DNA from: Flavobacteriaceae bacterium
GTDB lineage: Bacteria; Bacteroidota; Bacteroidia; Flavobacteriales; Flavobacteriaceae
Reading direction: 5' to 3'
Assembly: GCA_013043825.1 (NCBI GenBank)
Contig: JABDNM010000189.1
Span: 1 to 37,088, forward strand
Length of the DNA: 37,088 bases
Shown here: piece after piece, positions 15,998 to 24,721 of the stretch
Position numbering within the stretch: the first letter of the stretch is position 1
How the letters are laid out: each line of letters begins with the position of its first letter
Notes under the pieces: generated by a model
What the model saw: only the letters and a program-made list of their open reading frames with translations
What the model was told of the DNA's origin: nothing
Database searches by the model: none
Program-made: the position numbers and the translations under genes

Positions 15998-17068
15998 ATG
16001 AAAAGTATAAAAACATATTTGATTCTTGTTTTTGTTGCCGGTCTATGTTATTCCTGCGTGACCGATAATGACGACAATGGATATGTTGCCACTCCTTTCA
16101 CCCTGGAAGTACCCCAGGTATTCGCCGAACGAATTCTCCCTCCTGTTATTCCGGAAGACAACCCTTTAACAGTAGAAGGAATCGCCCTTGGAAAGAAGTT
16201 GTTCTTCGATCCAAGTTTATCTGCAGATGGCACCCAGGCTTGTGCAGATTGCCACCGACCTGAAAATGCGTTCTCAGATGCCCGTCAATTCAGCATTGGC
16301 ATTGACGGTTCTGTTGGAACACGAAATTCGATGCCGCTCTTTAACATGGCCTGGAATTATAATGAAGAATTTTTTTGGGACGGCAGAGCGCAGTCCTTGG
16401 AAGAACAGATCTTTGAGCCGGTAACCAATCCTATCGAAATGAAAAACACCTGGCCCAATGTAGAAAATACCTTGCGCGCCAGCGATACCTATCCTGCACT
16501 ATTCGAACAAGCATTCGGGACCACCACCATCGATTCAGTGCGAGTTTCCAGGGCGATCGCTCAATTCCTGCGTACCCTGGTCTCTGCCAATTCGAAATTC
16601 GATCGATTCCTACTTGGGCAGGAAGAATTAACTCCTTCCGAAGAAAACGGATTGGCCGTATTTCTCGATGAAAGCAGGGGAGATTGTTTCCATTGTCATG
16701 GCTTACCGGCCAATCCGCTTTGGACAGATAATATTTTTCATAACAACGGACTGGACGAGACCTTTTCCGATCGTGGCAGAGGTGGGTTTACCGGAGATCC
16801 AAGGGAATTTGGTTGGTTCAAGTCAGGATCACTCCGGAATCTGGCCTATACGGCACCCTACATGCATGATGGAAGATTTACAACGCTGGATGAAGTGATC
16901 GATCATTACAGTGAAGGATTGGTTTTTTCAGAAACCATCGATCCATTGATGAAAAAAGTAGCTGAAGGCGGAGTACAGCTCTCAGATCAGGATAAAGCCG
17001 ATCTCAAAGCCTTTTTGCTTTCACTTTCAGATCCAAGCTTTATTAACAACCCTAATTTTCAGCAGTAA
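15998..17068 (+). CDS. Diheme cytochrome c peroxidase/MauG superfamily protein (MbnH-like)
   Basis: Two CxxCH heme sites: CADCH (16241-16255) and CFHCH (16685-16699); GKKLFFDPSLSADGTQACADCHRPENAFSD; TAPYMHDGRFTTLDEVIDHYSEG. Starts 4 nt after the MbnP-like stop. Confidence 0.9.
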   Translation: MKSIKTYLILVFVAGLCYSCVTDNDDNGYVATPFTLEVPQVFAERILPPVIPEDNPLTVEGIALGKKLFFDPSLSADGTQACADCHRPENAFSDARQFSIGIDGSVGTRNSMPLFNMAWNYNEEFFWDGRAQSLEEQIFEPVTNPIEMKNTWPNVENTLRASDTYPALFEQAFGTTTIDSVRVSRAIAQFLRTLVSANSKFDRFLLGQEELTPSEENGLAVFLDESRGDCFHCHGLPANPLWTDNIFHNNGLDETFSDRGRGGFTGDPREFGWFKSGSLRNLAYTAPYMHDGRFTTLDEVIDHYSEGLVFSETIDPLMKKVAEGGVQLSDQDKADLKAFLLSLSDPSFINNPNFQQ

Positions 17069-17070
17069 TA

Positions 17071-17084
17071 CACCTTTCGAGGTG
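17071..17084 (+). terminator. Hairpin after the MbnP/MbnH-like genes
   Basis: CACCT-TTCG-AGGTG (5-bp stem with UUCG tetraloop) followed by ATTTT, 2 nt after the stop codon. Confidence 0.5.
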
Positions 17085-17181
17085 ATTTTGCTGCAATTTC
17101 CTACCTGTTAATTATTAGCTAAATCTATCGCTCGATAAGCTTTATATCTCTTTCAAATATGGTTTAAATCCCTATTTACAC

Positions 17182-17189
17182 TATATTTG
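17182..17189 (+). promoter_or_regulatory. Bacteroidota -7-like element TATATTTG upstream of the suf operon
   Basis: Matches TAnnTTTG, 28 nt before ATG 17218, after the preceding hairpin. Confidence 0.5.
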
Positions 17190-17217
17190 CAGTCCTATTT
17201 AGAATAAATCTATATAA

Positions 17218-17547
17218 ATGATCAAGGTAAGTGACACTGCGAAAGTGAAGATCTCTCAACTCATGTCTGAGGAAGGCTTTGATGTTGTGAAAGATTATGT
17301 GCGCGTTGGTGTGAAAAGTGGCGGATGCTCCGGACTGTCTTATGATTTGAAGTTCGACGACGACCTGCATGAAACTGATAAGATGTTTGAGGATAATCAC
17401 GTGAAGATCATCATAGACAAAAAGAGCTTTTTATACCTGGTGGGGACCACGCTGGAATACAGCGGGGGATTGAATGGAAAGGGGTTTGTTTTCAACAACC
17501 CGAATGCAAACAGGACTTGCGGTTGCGGGGAAAGTTTTTCACTCTAA
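17218..17547 (+). CDS. HesB/IscA/SufA-type iron-sulfur carrier
   Basis: VRVGVKSGGCSGLSYDLKFDDD and C-terminal NPNANRTCGCGESFSL give the three conserved Cys of A-type carriers; next to sufB. Confidence 0.93.
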   Translation: MIKVSDTAKVKISQLMSEEGFDVVKDYVRVGVKSGGCSGLSYDLKFDDDLHETDKMFEDNHVKIIIDKKSFLYLVGTTLEYSGGLNGKGFVFNNPNANRTCGCGESFSL

Positions 17548-17568
17548 ATAATTGCTGAAAAGAGAACC

Positions 17569-19017
17569 ATGGGAAAATTCACTGAAGACGATTTAAAGAA
17601 AGAACTTGAATCCAAGGAATACGAGTATGGCTTCTATACCGATATAGAATCTGATACCTTTCCGGTTGGCCTCAATGAGGACATTGTTCGCGCTATTTCC
17701 ATGAAGAAGGAAGAGCCTCAATGGATGACCGACTGGCGCTTGGAGTCTTTCCGAGCCTGGCAAGAAATGGAAGAGCCTAATTGGGCCAATGTGACCTATA
17801 AGAAGCCCGATTTCCAGAATATCTCGTATTATTCGGCGCCATCCAAAAAAGCAAAATATGACAGTATTGACGAAGTAGATCCCGAATTACTGGAAACCTT
17901 CAACAAATTAGGAATCTCTTTGGAAGAGCAAAAAAAATTAGCCGGGGTTGCCGTGGATATTGTGATGGACTCTGTTTCGGTGGCAACTACTTTCAAGGAT
18001 ACTTTGGCGGAAAAGGGGATTATTTTTTGTTCCATTTCTGAAGCGATACGTGAGCACCCGGAACTGGTGAAAAAGTACATAGGTACCGTGGTGCCACAAA
18101 AAGACAATTTCTATGCGGCTCTGAATAGTGCGGTATTCAGTGACGGTTCGTTCTGTTATATTCCTAAAGGAGTTCGTTGTCCCATGGAACTATCCACCTA
18201 TTTCCGAATTAACCAGGCAGGTACTGGACAGTTTGAGCGCACCCTGGTGATCGCCGATGAAGGAAGTTATGTAAGTTACCTCGAAGGGTGCACGGCTCCT
18301 TCTCGTGACGAGAATCAATTGCATGCCGCAGTTGTTGAGTTAATTGCTTTGGACAATGCCGAGATCAAATATTCGACGGTTCAAAATTGGTACCCCGGTG
18401 ATAAGGAAGGCAAAGGCGGCGTTTTTAATTTTGTGACCAAAAGAGGAATTTGCGAAAAGAACGCCAAGATCTCCTGGACCCAGGTAGAAACCGGTTCGGC
18501 TGTGACCTGGAAGTATCCAAGTTGTATTCTGAAAGGCGACAATTCGATTGGTGAATTCTATTCGATCGCTGTGACCAACAACTACCAACAGGCAGATACA
18601 GGAACCAAGATGATCCACCTGGGCAAGAATACCCGAAGCACTATCATTTCCAAGGGAATCTCGGCTGGAAAGTCTCAAAATAGTTATCGAGGGCTGGTTA
18701 AGATAAGTCCGAGAGCCGACAATGCCCGGAATTTCTCGCAGTGTGATTCATTGCTCATGGGAAATAAATGTGGCGCACATACTTTCCCTTATATAGAAGC
18801 AAAAAACAAAAGTGCACAAATAGAGCACGAGGCCACGACCAGCAAGATTGGAGAAGACCAGATCTTTTATTGTAATCAGCGCGGTATAGATACCGAAAAA
18901 GCGATTGCCTTGATCGTCAATGGTTTTAGTAAGGAGGTATTGAACAAATTACCCATGGAATTTGCCGTGGAAGCTCAAAAATTATTAGAAATAAGCCTGG
19001 AAGGCTCGGTAGGATAA
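17569..19017 (+). CDS. sufB: Fe-S cluster assembly scaffold protein SufB
   Basis: KFPVPLxx-type SufB content: [55 protein letters not shown]-like [49 protein letters not shown]. Confidence 0.97.
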   Translation: MGKFTEDDLKKELESKEYEYGFYTDIESDTFPVGLNEDIVRAISMKKEEPQWMTDWRLESFRAWQEMEEPNWANVTYKKPDFQNISYYSAPSKKAKYDSIDEVDPELLETFNKLGISLEEQKKLAGVAVDIVMDSVSVATTFKDTLAEKGIIFCSISEAIREHPELVKKYIGTVVPQKDNFYAALNSAVFSDGSFCYIPKGVRCPMELSTYFRINQAGTGQFERTLVIADEGSYVSYLEGCTAPSRDENQLHAAVVELIALDNAEIKYSTVQNWYPGDKEGKGGVFNFVTKRGICEKNAKISWTQVETGSAVTWKYPSCILKGDNSIGEFYSIAVTNNYQQADTGTKMIHLGKNTRSTIISKGISAGKSQNSYRGLVKISPRADNARNFSQCDSLLMGNKCGAHTFPYIEAKNKSAQIEHEATTSKIGEDQIFYCNQRGIDTEKAIALIVNGFSKEVLNKLPMEFAVEAQKLLEISLEGSVG

Positions 19018-19036
19018 AAAATAAACAAGATTGACT

Positions 19037-19465
19037 ATGAAAAAAACACTTTTCCTTTTTGTATTGGCATTTGCAGTCACGATGGTTTCATGTAAGAATT
19101 CCGAAGAAAAATCGGAAGCAAGTGAAAACGATCCTGCTCTAACCGAACAAGCCGATCCCGGCAGTTTTCCTATGTACCAGGGTGAATTCATTTTCCTGGA
19201 AGAGGGAGCCGTATTAAAAGGGAGTAATTTTATCTATGGTGTTGTGATAGACGCCAAAGCCCGCCAGCTGGCTGCCCAGGTAGAACCTGTGAAAAAGGAC
19301 GCATTCGATATGGTCGCGGTGGTGGTGCGAGGAGAGGTTAGTAAAAACCCCGATGTAAAGAACCCGGGAGAAGGCTGGGAAGAGTTGATCACCATCAAGG
19401 AGATACTTGCGGTTAGCGATAAACCCGCGGAGGCCGATATAAAAATTGAAGAAACAGCAAACTAA
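19037..19465 (+). CDS. Hypothetical lipoprotein encoded inside the suf operon
   Basis: MKKTLFLFVLAFAVTMVSCKNSEEKSEAS: lipobox MVSC; between sufB and sufC on the same strand with 1 nt to the sufC start. Confidence 0.8.
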   Translation: MKKTLFLFVLAFAVTMVSCKNSEEKSEASENDPALTEQADPGSFPMYQGEFIFLEEGAVLKGSNFIYGVVIDAKARQLAAQVEPVKKDAFDMVAVVVRGEVSKNPDVKNPGEGWEELITIKEILAVSDKPAEADIKIEETAN

Positions 19466-19466
19466 T

Positions 19467-20216
19467 ATGTTAGAGATAAAGAACTTACGCGCCGGCGTTG
19501 ACGATAAGGACATACTGAAGGGAATTAACCTGGAAGTAAAAGCCGGTGAAGTGCATGCCATCATGGGACCGAACGGATCGGGAAAGAGTACACTAGCAGC
19601 AGTGGTTGCAGGTAAGGAAGAATTTGAAGTAACTCAGGGGGAAGTGAGCCTGAATGGTGAGGACATTTCCGAACTCGATCCCGAGGAGAGAGCCCACAAA
19701 GGGGTTTTTATGTCATTTCAATATCCTGTGGAAATTCCCGGAGTGACAGTGACCAACTTCATCAAGACTGCCATTAACGAGACGCGTAAAGCCAAAGGGC
19801 AGGAAGATATGCCCGCAAGTGAAATGCTGAAGAAGATCAAGGAAAAAGCAGAGCTTCTTGAGATTGATCGGAAATTTTTGTCCCGTTCGCTGAACGAAGG
19901 TTTTTCGGGAGGGGAAAAGAAAAGAAACGAGATCTTTCAGTTGGCTATGATGGAACCCAAGTTGGCAATACTGGATGAGACCGATTCCGGATTGGATATC
20001 GACGCCCTTAAGGTAGTCGCTCATGGAGTGAATACATTGAAGAACAAAGACAATGCCATCATAGTTATCACCCATTATCAACGCCTCCTGGATTATATCG
20101 TTCCAGATTATGTGCACGTTCTTATGGATGGTAAGATCGTTAAATCGGGAAGTAAAGAACTCGCATATCAACTGGAGGAAAAAGGATACGACTGGATCAA
20201 AGAAGAACTGGTATAA
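19467..20216 (+). CDS. sufC: Fe-S cluster assembly ATPase SufC
   Basis: MLEIKNLRAGVDDKDILKGINLEVKAGEVHAIMGPNGSGKSTLA (Walker A), SGGEKKRNEIFQ signature, LAILDETDSGLDIDAL (Walker B). Track ORF starts upstream at 19446. Confidence 0.97.
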   Translation: MLEIKNLRAGVDDKDILKGINLEVKAGEVHAIMGPNGSGKSTLAAVVAGKEEFEVTQGEVSLNGEDISELDPEERAHKGVFMSFQYPVEIPGVTVTNFIKTAINETRKAKGQEDMPASEMLKKIKEKAELLEIDRKFLSRSLNEGFSGGEKKRNEIFQLAMMEPKLAILDETDSGLDIDALKVVAHGVNTLKNKDNAIIVITHYQRLLDYIVPDYVHVLMDGKIVKSGSKELAYQLEEKGYDWIKEELV

Positions 20217-20226
20217 CTGAATTGCA

Positions 20227-21540
20227 ATGAGCTTAAAAGATAAATTACTTTCCTCTTTTATCGCCTTCGAAGATTATCTCGAAGACGATTCCCCTATTCA
20301 TGATATACGGAATAAGGCCATCAAATCCTTCGAGGATAAAGGTTTTCCTACACGCAAAGAAGAAGCCTGGAAATATACCTCGTTGAATTCCCTGTTAAAG
20401 GAAGACTACAACCTGTACTCAAAGCAGGAGCATACGTTGGAATTCAAGGATGTTAGGAAGTATTTTTTACATGAAGTAGACACTTATAAAGTGGTTTTTG
20501 TAGATGGGGTCTATAGTTCCTTCCTATCTGAAACCACCCATGATAAATTGGATGTCTGCCTGCTTTCTGCCGCGCTTGGCAAAGAGAAATACAAGCCGGT
20601 TATCGAGGCGTATTTCAATAAAATTGCCAAGGAAGAAAGCCTTACATCCCTGAATACAGCATTCGCTAAAGAAGGTGCCTATATTTTTGTTCCCAATCAT
20701 GTGGAAGCCGACAAGCCCATTGAAGTGATCAATTTTTCTACCGGGAGCGAGGCAGCATCCTTTTTGCAACCCAGGAATCTCATCATTGTTGGAGAAAACG
20801 CGCATGTCCAGATCATTGAAAGGCATCAAAGTCTATCAAATAATGCCGTGCTTACCAATTCGGTGACCGAAATCTTTGCCGAAAAGCGAGCACATGTGGA
20901 TTATTATAAGATCCAAAACGATCAAATCAAAGCATCCTTGATTGACACGACCTATCTAAAGCAGGAACAAGATAGTGTTTGCAAAGTGCATACCTTCTCT
21001 TTTGGAGGCAAACTTATTAGAAACAATCTCAACTTTTACCAGGCTGGTCAACATTGTGATAGTGTGTTGAAAGGAGTAACCATATTAGAAGGGAAACAGC
21101 ATGTCGACCATAATACACTGGTCCATCATATTTCCCCTAATTGTGAAAGTCATCAGGATTATAAGGGCATCTTCGATGATAGCTCTACAGGTGTTTTCAA
21201 CGGAAAGGTTCTGGTGGAAAAAGAAGCTCAGAAAATTGACGCATTTCAGCAAAACAACAACATTTTAATAAGCGATAAGTCTACTATCAATGCGAAGCCT
21301 CAGTTGGAGATCTTCGCAGATGATGTAAAGTGCTCTCACGGTTGTACCATTGGGCAACTGGACGAAGAAGCTATGTTTTATTTGCGCTCACGCGGAATAG
21401 GAGTAAAAGAAGCCAGGGCTCTATTAATGTACGCCTTCGCAAACAATGTGTTGGAAAGTGTAAAGATCCCGGAACTCAAGAAACGAATCAATAAGCTCAT
21501 AGCACAAAAAATTGGGGTGCGCTTAGGATTCGATCTCTAA
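20227..21540 (+). CDS. sufD: Fe-S cluster assembly protein SufD
   Basis: RKEEAWKYTSLNSLL, HVDHNTLVHHISPNCESHQDYKGIFDDSSTGVFNGKVLVEKEAQKIDAFQQNNNILIS, KPQLEIFADDVKCSHGCTIGQLDEEAMFYLRSRGI. Confidence 0.97.
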   Translation: MSLKDKLLSSFIAFEDYLEDDSPIHDIRNKAIKSFEDKGFPTRKEEAWKYTSLNSLLKEDYNLYSKQEHTLEFKDVRKYFLHEVDTYKVVFVDGVYSSFLSETTHDKLDVCLLSAALGKEKYKPVIEAYFNKIAKEESLTSLNTAFAKEGAYIFVPNHVEADKPIEVINFSTGSEAASFLQPRNLIIVGENAHVQIIERHQSLSNNAVLTNSVTEIFAEKRAHVDYYKIQNDQIKASLIDTTYLKQEQDSVCKVHTFSFGGKLIRNNLNFYQAGQHCDSVLKGVTILEGKQHVDHNTLVHHISPNCESHQDYKGIFDDSSTGVFNGKVLVEKEAQKIDAFQQNNNILISDKSTINAKPQLEIFADDVKCSHGCTIGQLDEEAMFYLRSRGIGVKEARALLMYAFANNVLESVKIPELKKRINKLIAQKIGVRLGFDL

Positions 21541-21563
21541 TTGGTCAAAGGATGCGAAAGACT

Positions 21564-22781
21564 ATGACGTTGGATGTTCAAACAATTCGGAAGGACTTCC
21601 CCATCTTATCGCGGGAAGTGAACGGGCATCGGCTTGTTTATCTCGACAATGCAGCCACCTCCCAAAAGCCACAGGCAGTTATTGATTGTATCGTAGACTA
21701 CTATAGTAGATATAACGCCAATATCCACAGAGGAGTTCACAGTCTTTCCCAGGAAGCAACCGATGCTTATGAGAGTGCCCGAAAGAAGATTCGAGATCAC
21801 TTCAACATTAAACATTCGGAAGAGGTAATTTTAACTTCTGGCACCACCCATGGTATCAACCTGGTAGCTCATGGCTTCGGAACTTTGTTAAGCCAAGGCG
21901 ATGAGGTATTAGTATCGGCTATGGAGCACCATTCCAATATTGTTCCCTGGCAAATGCTGTGTGAACGTACAGGGGCACAACTTAAAGTGATCCCCATGAA
22001 TGAAGAAGGGGTGTTGATCCTTTCGGAATATGATAAATTACTTTCAGAAAGAACAAAGCTGGTTTTCGTCAATCATATTTCCAATGCCTTAGGAACCATA
22101 AATCCAATTGCCACCATTATCGAAAAAGCGCATGACAGAGGTGCCGCTGTCCTGGTCGATGGAGCTCAGGCTTGTTCCCATATTAGACCCGATCTACAAG
22201 CGCTGGATGTAGATTTTTATGTCACTTCCGCACATAAAATGTGTGGCCCTACAGGAGTAGGAATGCTGTACGGCAAGCGGAGTTGGTTAGAACAATTGCC
22301 ACCCTACCAAGGAGGAGGTGAGATGATCAAGGAGGTATCTTTTGAAAAGACAACCTATGCGGATCTACCTCATAAATTCGAAGCCGGTACTCCAAATATC
22401 TGTGGTGGAATTGCCTTTGGGGCGGCCATAGATTATCTTCAGGAAATAGGATTCGAGGCCATTGAGGCTTATGAGCAGGAATTACTGGAGTATGCCACCG
22501 AGCAACTGCTGCAGATAGAAGGACTAAAAATCTACGGGACAGGTAAAGATAAAACCTCTGTAGTATCTTTCAATATTGAGGGAATCCATCCCTACGACAT
22601 TGGCACGATAGTGGATAAGTTAGGAATAGCAGTACGTACAGGACATCATTGTGCTCAGCCAATTATGGACTTTTATAAAATTCCCGGAACGGTTAGAGCG
22701 TCCTTTGCATTTTACAACACAAAGGAAGAAGTGGACCAATTGGTAGCTGCCGTTAAGAAGGCAAAAATGATGCTTGCCTAA
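21564..22781 (+). CDS. sufS: Cysteine desulfurase SufS
   Basis: RLVYLDNAATSQKPQAVID, HRGVHSLSQEATDAYE, TSAHKMCGPTGVGMLYGK (PLP lysine), RTGHHCAQPIMDFY (active-site Cys). Start MTLDVQTIRKDFPIL at 21564; 21552 possible. Confidence 0.97.
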   Translation: MTLDVQTIRKDFPILSREVNGHRLVYLDNAATSQKPQAVIDCIVDYYSRYNANIHRGVHSLSQEATDAYESARKKIRDHFNIKHSEEVILTSGTTHGINLVAHGFGTLLSQGDEVLVSAMEHHSNIVPWQMLCERTGAQLKVIPMNEEGVLILSEYDKLLSERTKLVFVNHISNALGTINPIATIIEKAHDRGAAVLVDGAQACSHIRPDLQALDVDFYVTSAHKMCGPTGVGMLYGKRSWLEQLPPYQGGGEMIKEVSFEKTTYADLPHKFEAGTPNICGGIAFGAAIDYLQEIGFEAIEAYEQELLEYATEQLLQIEGLKIYGTGKDKTSVVSFNIEGIHPYDIGTIVDKLGIAVRTGHHCAQPIMDFYKIPGTVRASFAFYNTKEEVDQLVAAVKKAKMMLA

Positions 22782-22849
22782 CGAAATCCTGAATATGCGT
22801 ACCAGAGAAATATAGTATCTTGACATTAATAACCATAAACCTCAACGAA

Positions 22850-23284
22850 ATGAAAAAAGTTATCACGATCCTTACCGCAGTGCTGTTCTTAACTGCCTGT
22901 GACGAAACAAAAAAAGTAATCGATGTAGCAGGAAATGTGCAGCTTTCGGGTGCTTATAAAGTTTCAAGTATCAATAATTCGGCGATCTCTGAAAATAACC
23001 CAACCATCAATTTTGTGGCGCTGGATAAAACGGTTCGCGGTAATACGGGCTGTAATAGTTTCTTCGGAAAATACAGTCTTGACCTCTATGCCCTCTCATT
23101 CAGTGAAATTGGTTCAACCGAAATGGCCTGTGACCAGCCCATCATGGATGTGGAGAATGCGTTTATGAATGCAATGAGAAATACCGGTTCCTACGACCTT
23201 GAAAACAGTGTACTTACTTTTTACTCGAAGGCAGATAGATCGGTACTTATGGTTGCGATAAAAGATCGTGCTTCAGAAAATTAA
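22850..23284 (+). CDS. META-domain (HslJ-like) lipoprotein encoded inside the suf operon
   Basis: MKKVITILTAVLFLTACDETKK lipobox; LSGAYKVSSINN, GNTGCNSFFGKYSLD, STEMACDQPIMDVENAFMNAM fit the META domain. Confidence 0.8.
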   Translation: MKKVITILTAVLFLTACDETKKVIDVAGNVQLSGAYKVSSINNSAISENNPTINFVALDKTVRGNTGCNSFFGKYSLDLYALSFSEIGSTEMACDQPIMDVENAFMNAMRNTGSYDLENSVLTFYSKADRSVLMVAIKDRASEN

Positions 23285-23285
23285 A

Positions 23286-23711
23286 ATGACCATAGCAAAA
23301 AAGCAACAAGAGATCATTGAAGAATTCGCCCTCTTCGAGGACTGGATGGATAAATACCAGCACCTTATTGAAATGGGAAAGAGTTTACCATTGATCGAAC
23401 CCAACCTGAAAACCGATGATAGGCTCATCAAAGGTTGTCAGAGTAAGGTATGGCTTCATGCAGATCTTGAAGAAAACAAGGTGATCTTCACTGCAGATAG
23501 TGATGCCATAATTACAAAGGGGATCGTTGCAGTGCTAATTCGAGTCTTTTCAAACCAAACACCGGAAGAGATCGTGCAAGCAAAAATGGATTTTATCGAC
23601 CAAATAGGATTGAAAGAGCACTTATCACCCACTCGAGCCAATGGTCTTGTATCCATGATCAAGCAAATGAAGTTATATGCAGTTGCCTTCCAGGCACAAC
23701 TAAAAAGTTAA
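23286..23711 (+). CDS. sufE: Cysteine desulfuration protein SufE
   Basis: QQEIIEEFALFEDWMDKYQHLIEMGKSLP, LIKGCQSKVWLHADLE, SDAIITKGIVAVLIRVFSNQTPEEI, LSPTRANGLVSMIKQMK. Confidence 0.95.
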   Translation: MTIAKKQQEIIEEFALFEDWMDKYQHLIEMGKSLPLIEPNLKTDDRLIKGCQSKVWLHADLEENKVIFTADSDAIITKGIVAVLIRVFSNQTPEEIVQAKMDFIDQIGLKEHLSPTRANGLVSMIKQMKLYAVAFQAQLKS

Positions 23712-24040
23712 TGATGAGCACAACCGAAATTAACACCACCGAACTGGGGGAAAAAATAGTCAAGGTCCTGAAGACCATTTACGACCCGGAGATCCCGGTC
23801 GATATATATGAATTAGGGCTCATTTACGACGTTTTCGTCAATGAAGATTTTGAGGTGAAGATCCTTATGACCCTCACTACCCCAAATTGTCCTGTGGCGG
23901 AAACACTTCCGGTAGAAGTGGAAGATAAGGTGAAGAGTATTAAATTGGTGAAGGACGCAGAGGTGGAGATCACTTTCGATCCCCCCTGGACCCAGGAATT
24001 GATGAGTGAAGAAGCGAAATTGGAACTAGGAATGCTGTAA
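23711..24040 (+). CDS. SUF-associated DUF59/MIP18-family protein
   Basis: VLKTIYDPEIPVDIYELGLIYDVFV, LMTLTTPNCPVAETLPVEV, EVEITFDPPWTQELMSEEAKLELGML; start overlaps the sufE stop (TAATG). Confidence 0.93.
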   Translation: MMSTTEINTTELGEKIVKVLKTIYDPEIPVDIYELGLIYDVFVNEDFEVKILMTLTTPNCPVAETLPVEVEDKVKSIKLVKDAEVEITFDPPWTQELMSEEAKLELGML

Positions 24041-24100
24041 TTTTATAGAGCGTGAAGAAGCCGTATTGGACAAAAGCATGCTTGAGTAGTAACACAAACC

Positions 24101-24610
24101 ATGAAAGAAGAAATAGTAAATAGAGTCGCCAATAGTGCGCTGGTAACCTTCGACCTCGAGTCGTTCTATCCCGAAGGTCCTCGAATGGTTCTCGATATTT
24201 CTCAATGGCTGGAAGATGGTGTTGTCCTTCGGGAGAAACAATTCCGACAAGAACTGAAAAATTTTGACTGGACTCCTTACAATGACGCCTATGTGGCTAT
24301 TCAGTGTTCAACCAATGCCATAATTCCCGGTTGGGCCTATTTGCTGGTTTCCATTTATTTGAATGAGGTTGCAAAGTTTAATGTGCAGGGGTCCATGGAG
24401 AATCTGGAATCCATGTTGTTTTGCGAGATGCTCAACCAAATGGATATTTCAGAATTCGAAAATAAACCTGTCGTTATCAAAGGATGTGCCCACAAACCCA
24501 TTCCCGAAAACGCTTACCTGCTTGCGGCAAACAAGTTACAACCCGTAGCTAAAAGTCTCATGTATGGAGAAGCATGCTCCTCGGTACCTTTATATAAAAA
24601 GCCAAAGTAA
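24101..24610 (+). CDS. DUF2480 family protein
   Basis: MKEEIVNRVANSALVTFDLESFYPEGPRMVLDISQWLEDGVVLREKQFRQELKNFDWTPYNDAYVAIQCSTNAIIPGWAYLLV; recognised Bacteroidota family usually near suf genes. Confidence 0.8.
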   Translation: MKEEIVNRVANSALVTFDLESFYPEGPRMVLDISQWLEDGVVLREKQFRQELKNFDWTPYNDAYVAIQCSTNAIIPGWAYLLVSIYLNEVAKFNVQGSMENLESMLFCEMLNQMDISEFENKPVVIKGCAHKPIPENAYLLAANKLQPVAKSLMYGEACSSVPLYKKPK

Positions 24611-24640
24611 TTAAGCGAATATTCTTCGTAATTTATCGAA

Positions 24641-24670
24641 AGAACAACCATTTTGGAGGTTCTTTTTTTT
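24641..24670 (+). terminator. Rho-independent-like terminator downstream of the suf/DUF2480 genes
   Basis: AGAACaaCC-atttt-GGagGTTCT followed by TTTTTTTT; stem has an internal mismatch loop. Confidence 0.55.
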
Positions 24671-24690
24671 ATTCTGAAAACCAGAACGCT

Positions 24691-24698
24691 TATTTTTG
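24691..24698 (+). promoter_or_regulatory. Bacteroidota -7-like element TATTTTTG upstream of the DUF3078 gene
   Basis: Matches TAnnTTTG, 23 nt before ATG 24722. Confidence 0.45.
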
Positions 24699-24721
24699 CC
24701 ACCATCAAAAACCTATTTACT

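Noticed and set aside
17218-24610. suf operon as a novel system
   Set aside because: Core genes are a standard SUF pathway; only the embedded lipoproteins and trailing DUF genes merit attention.
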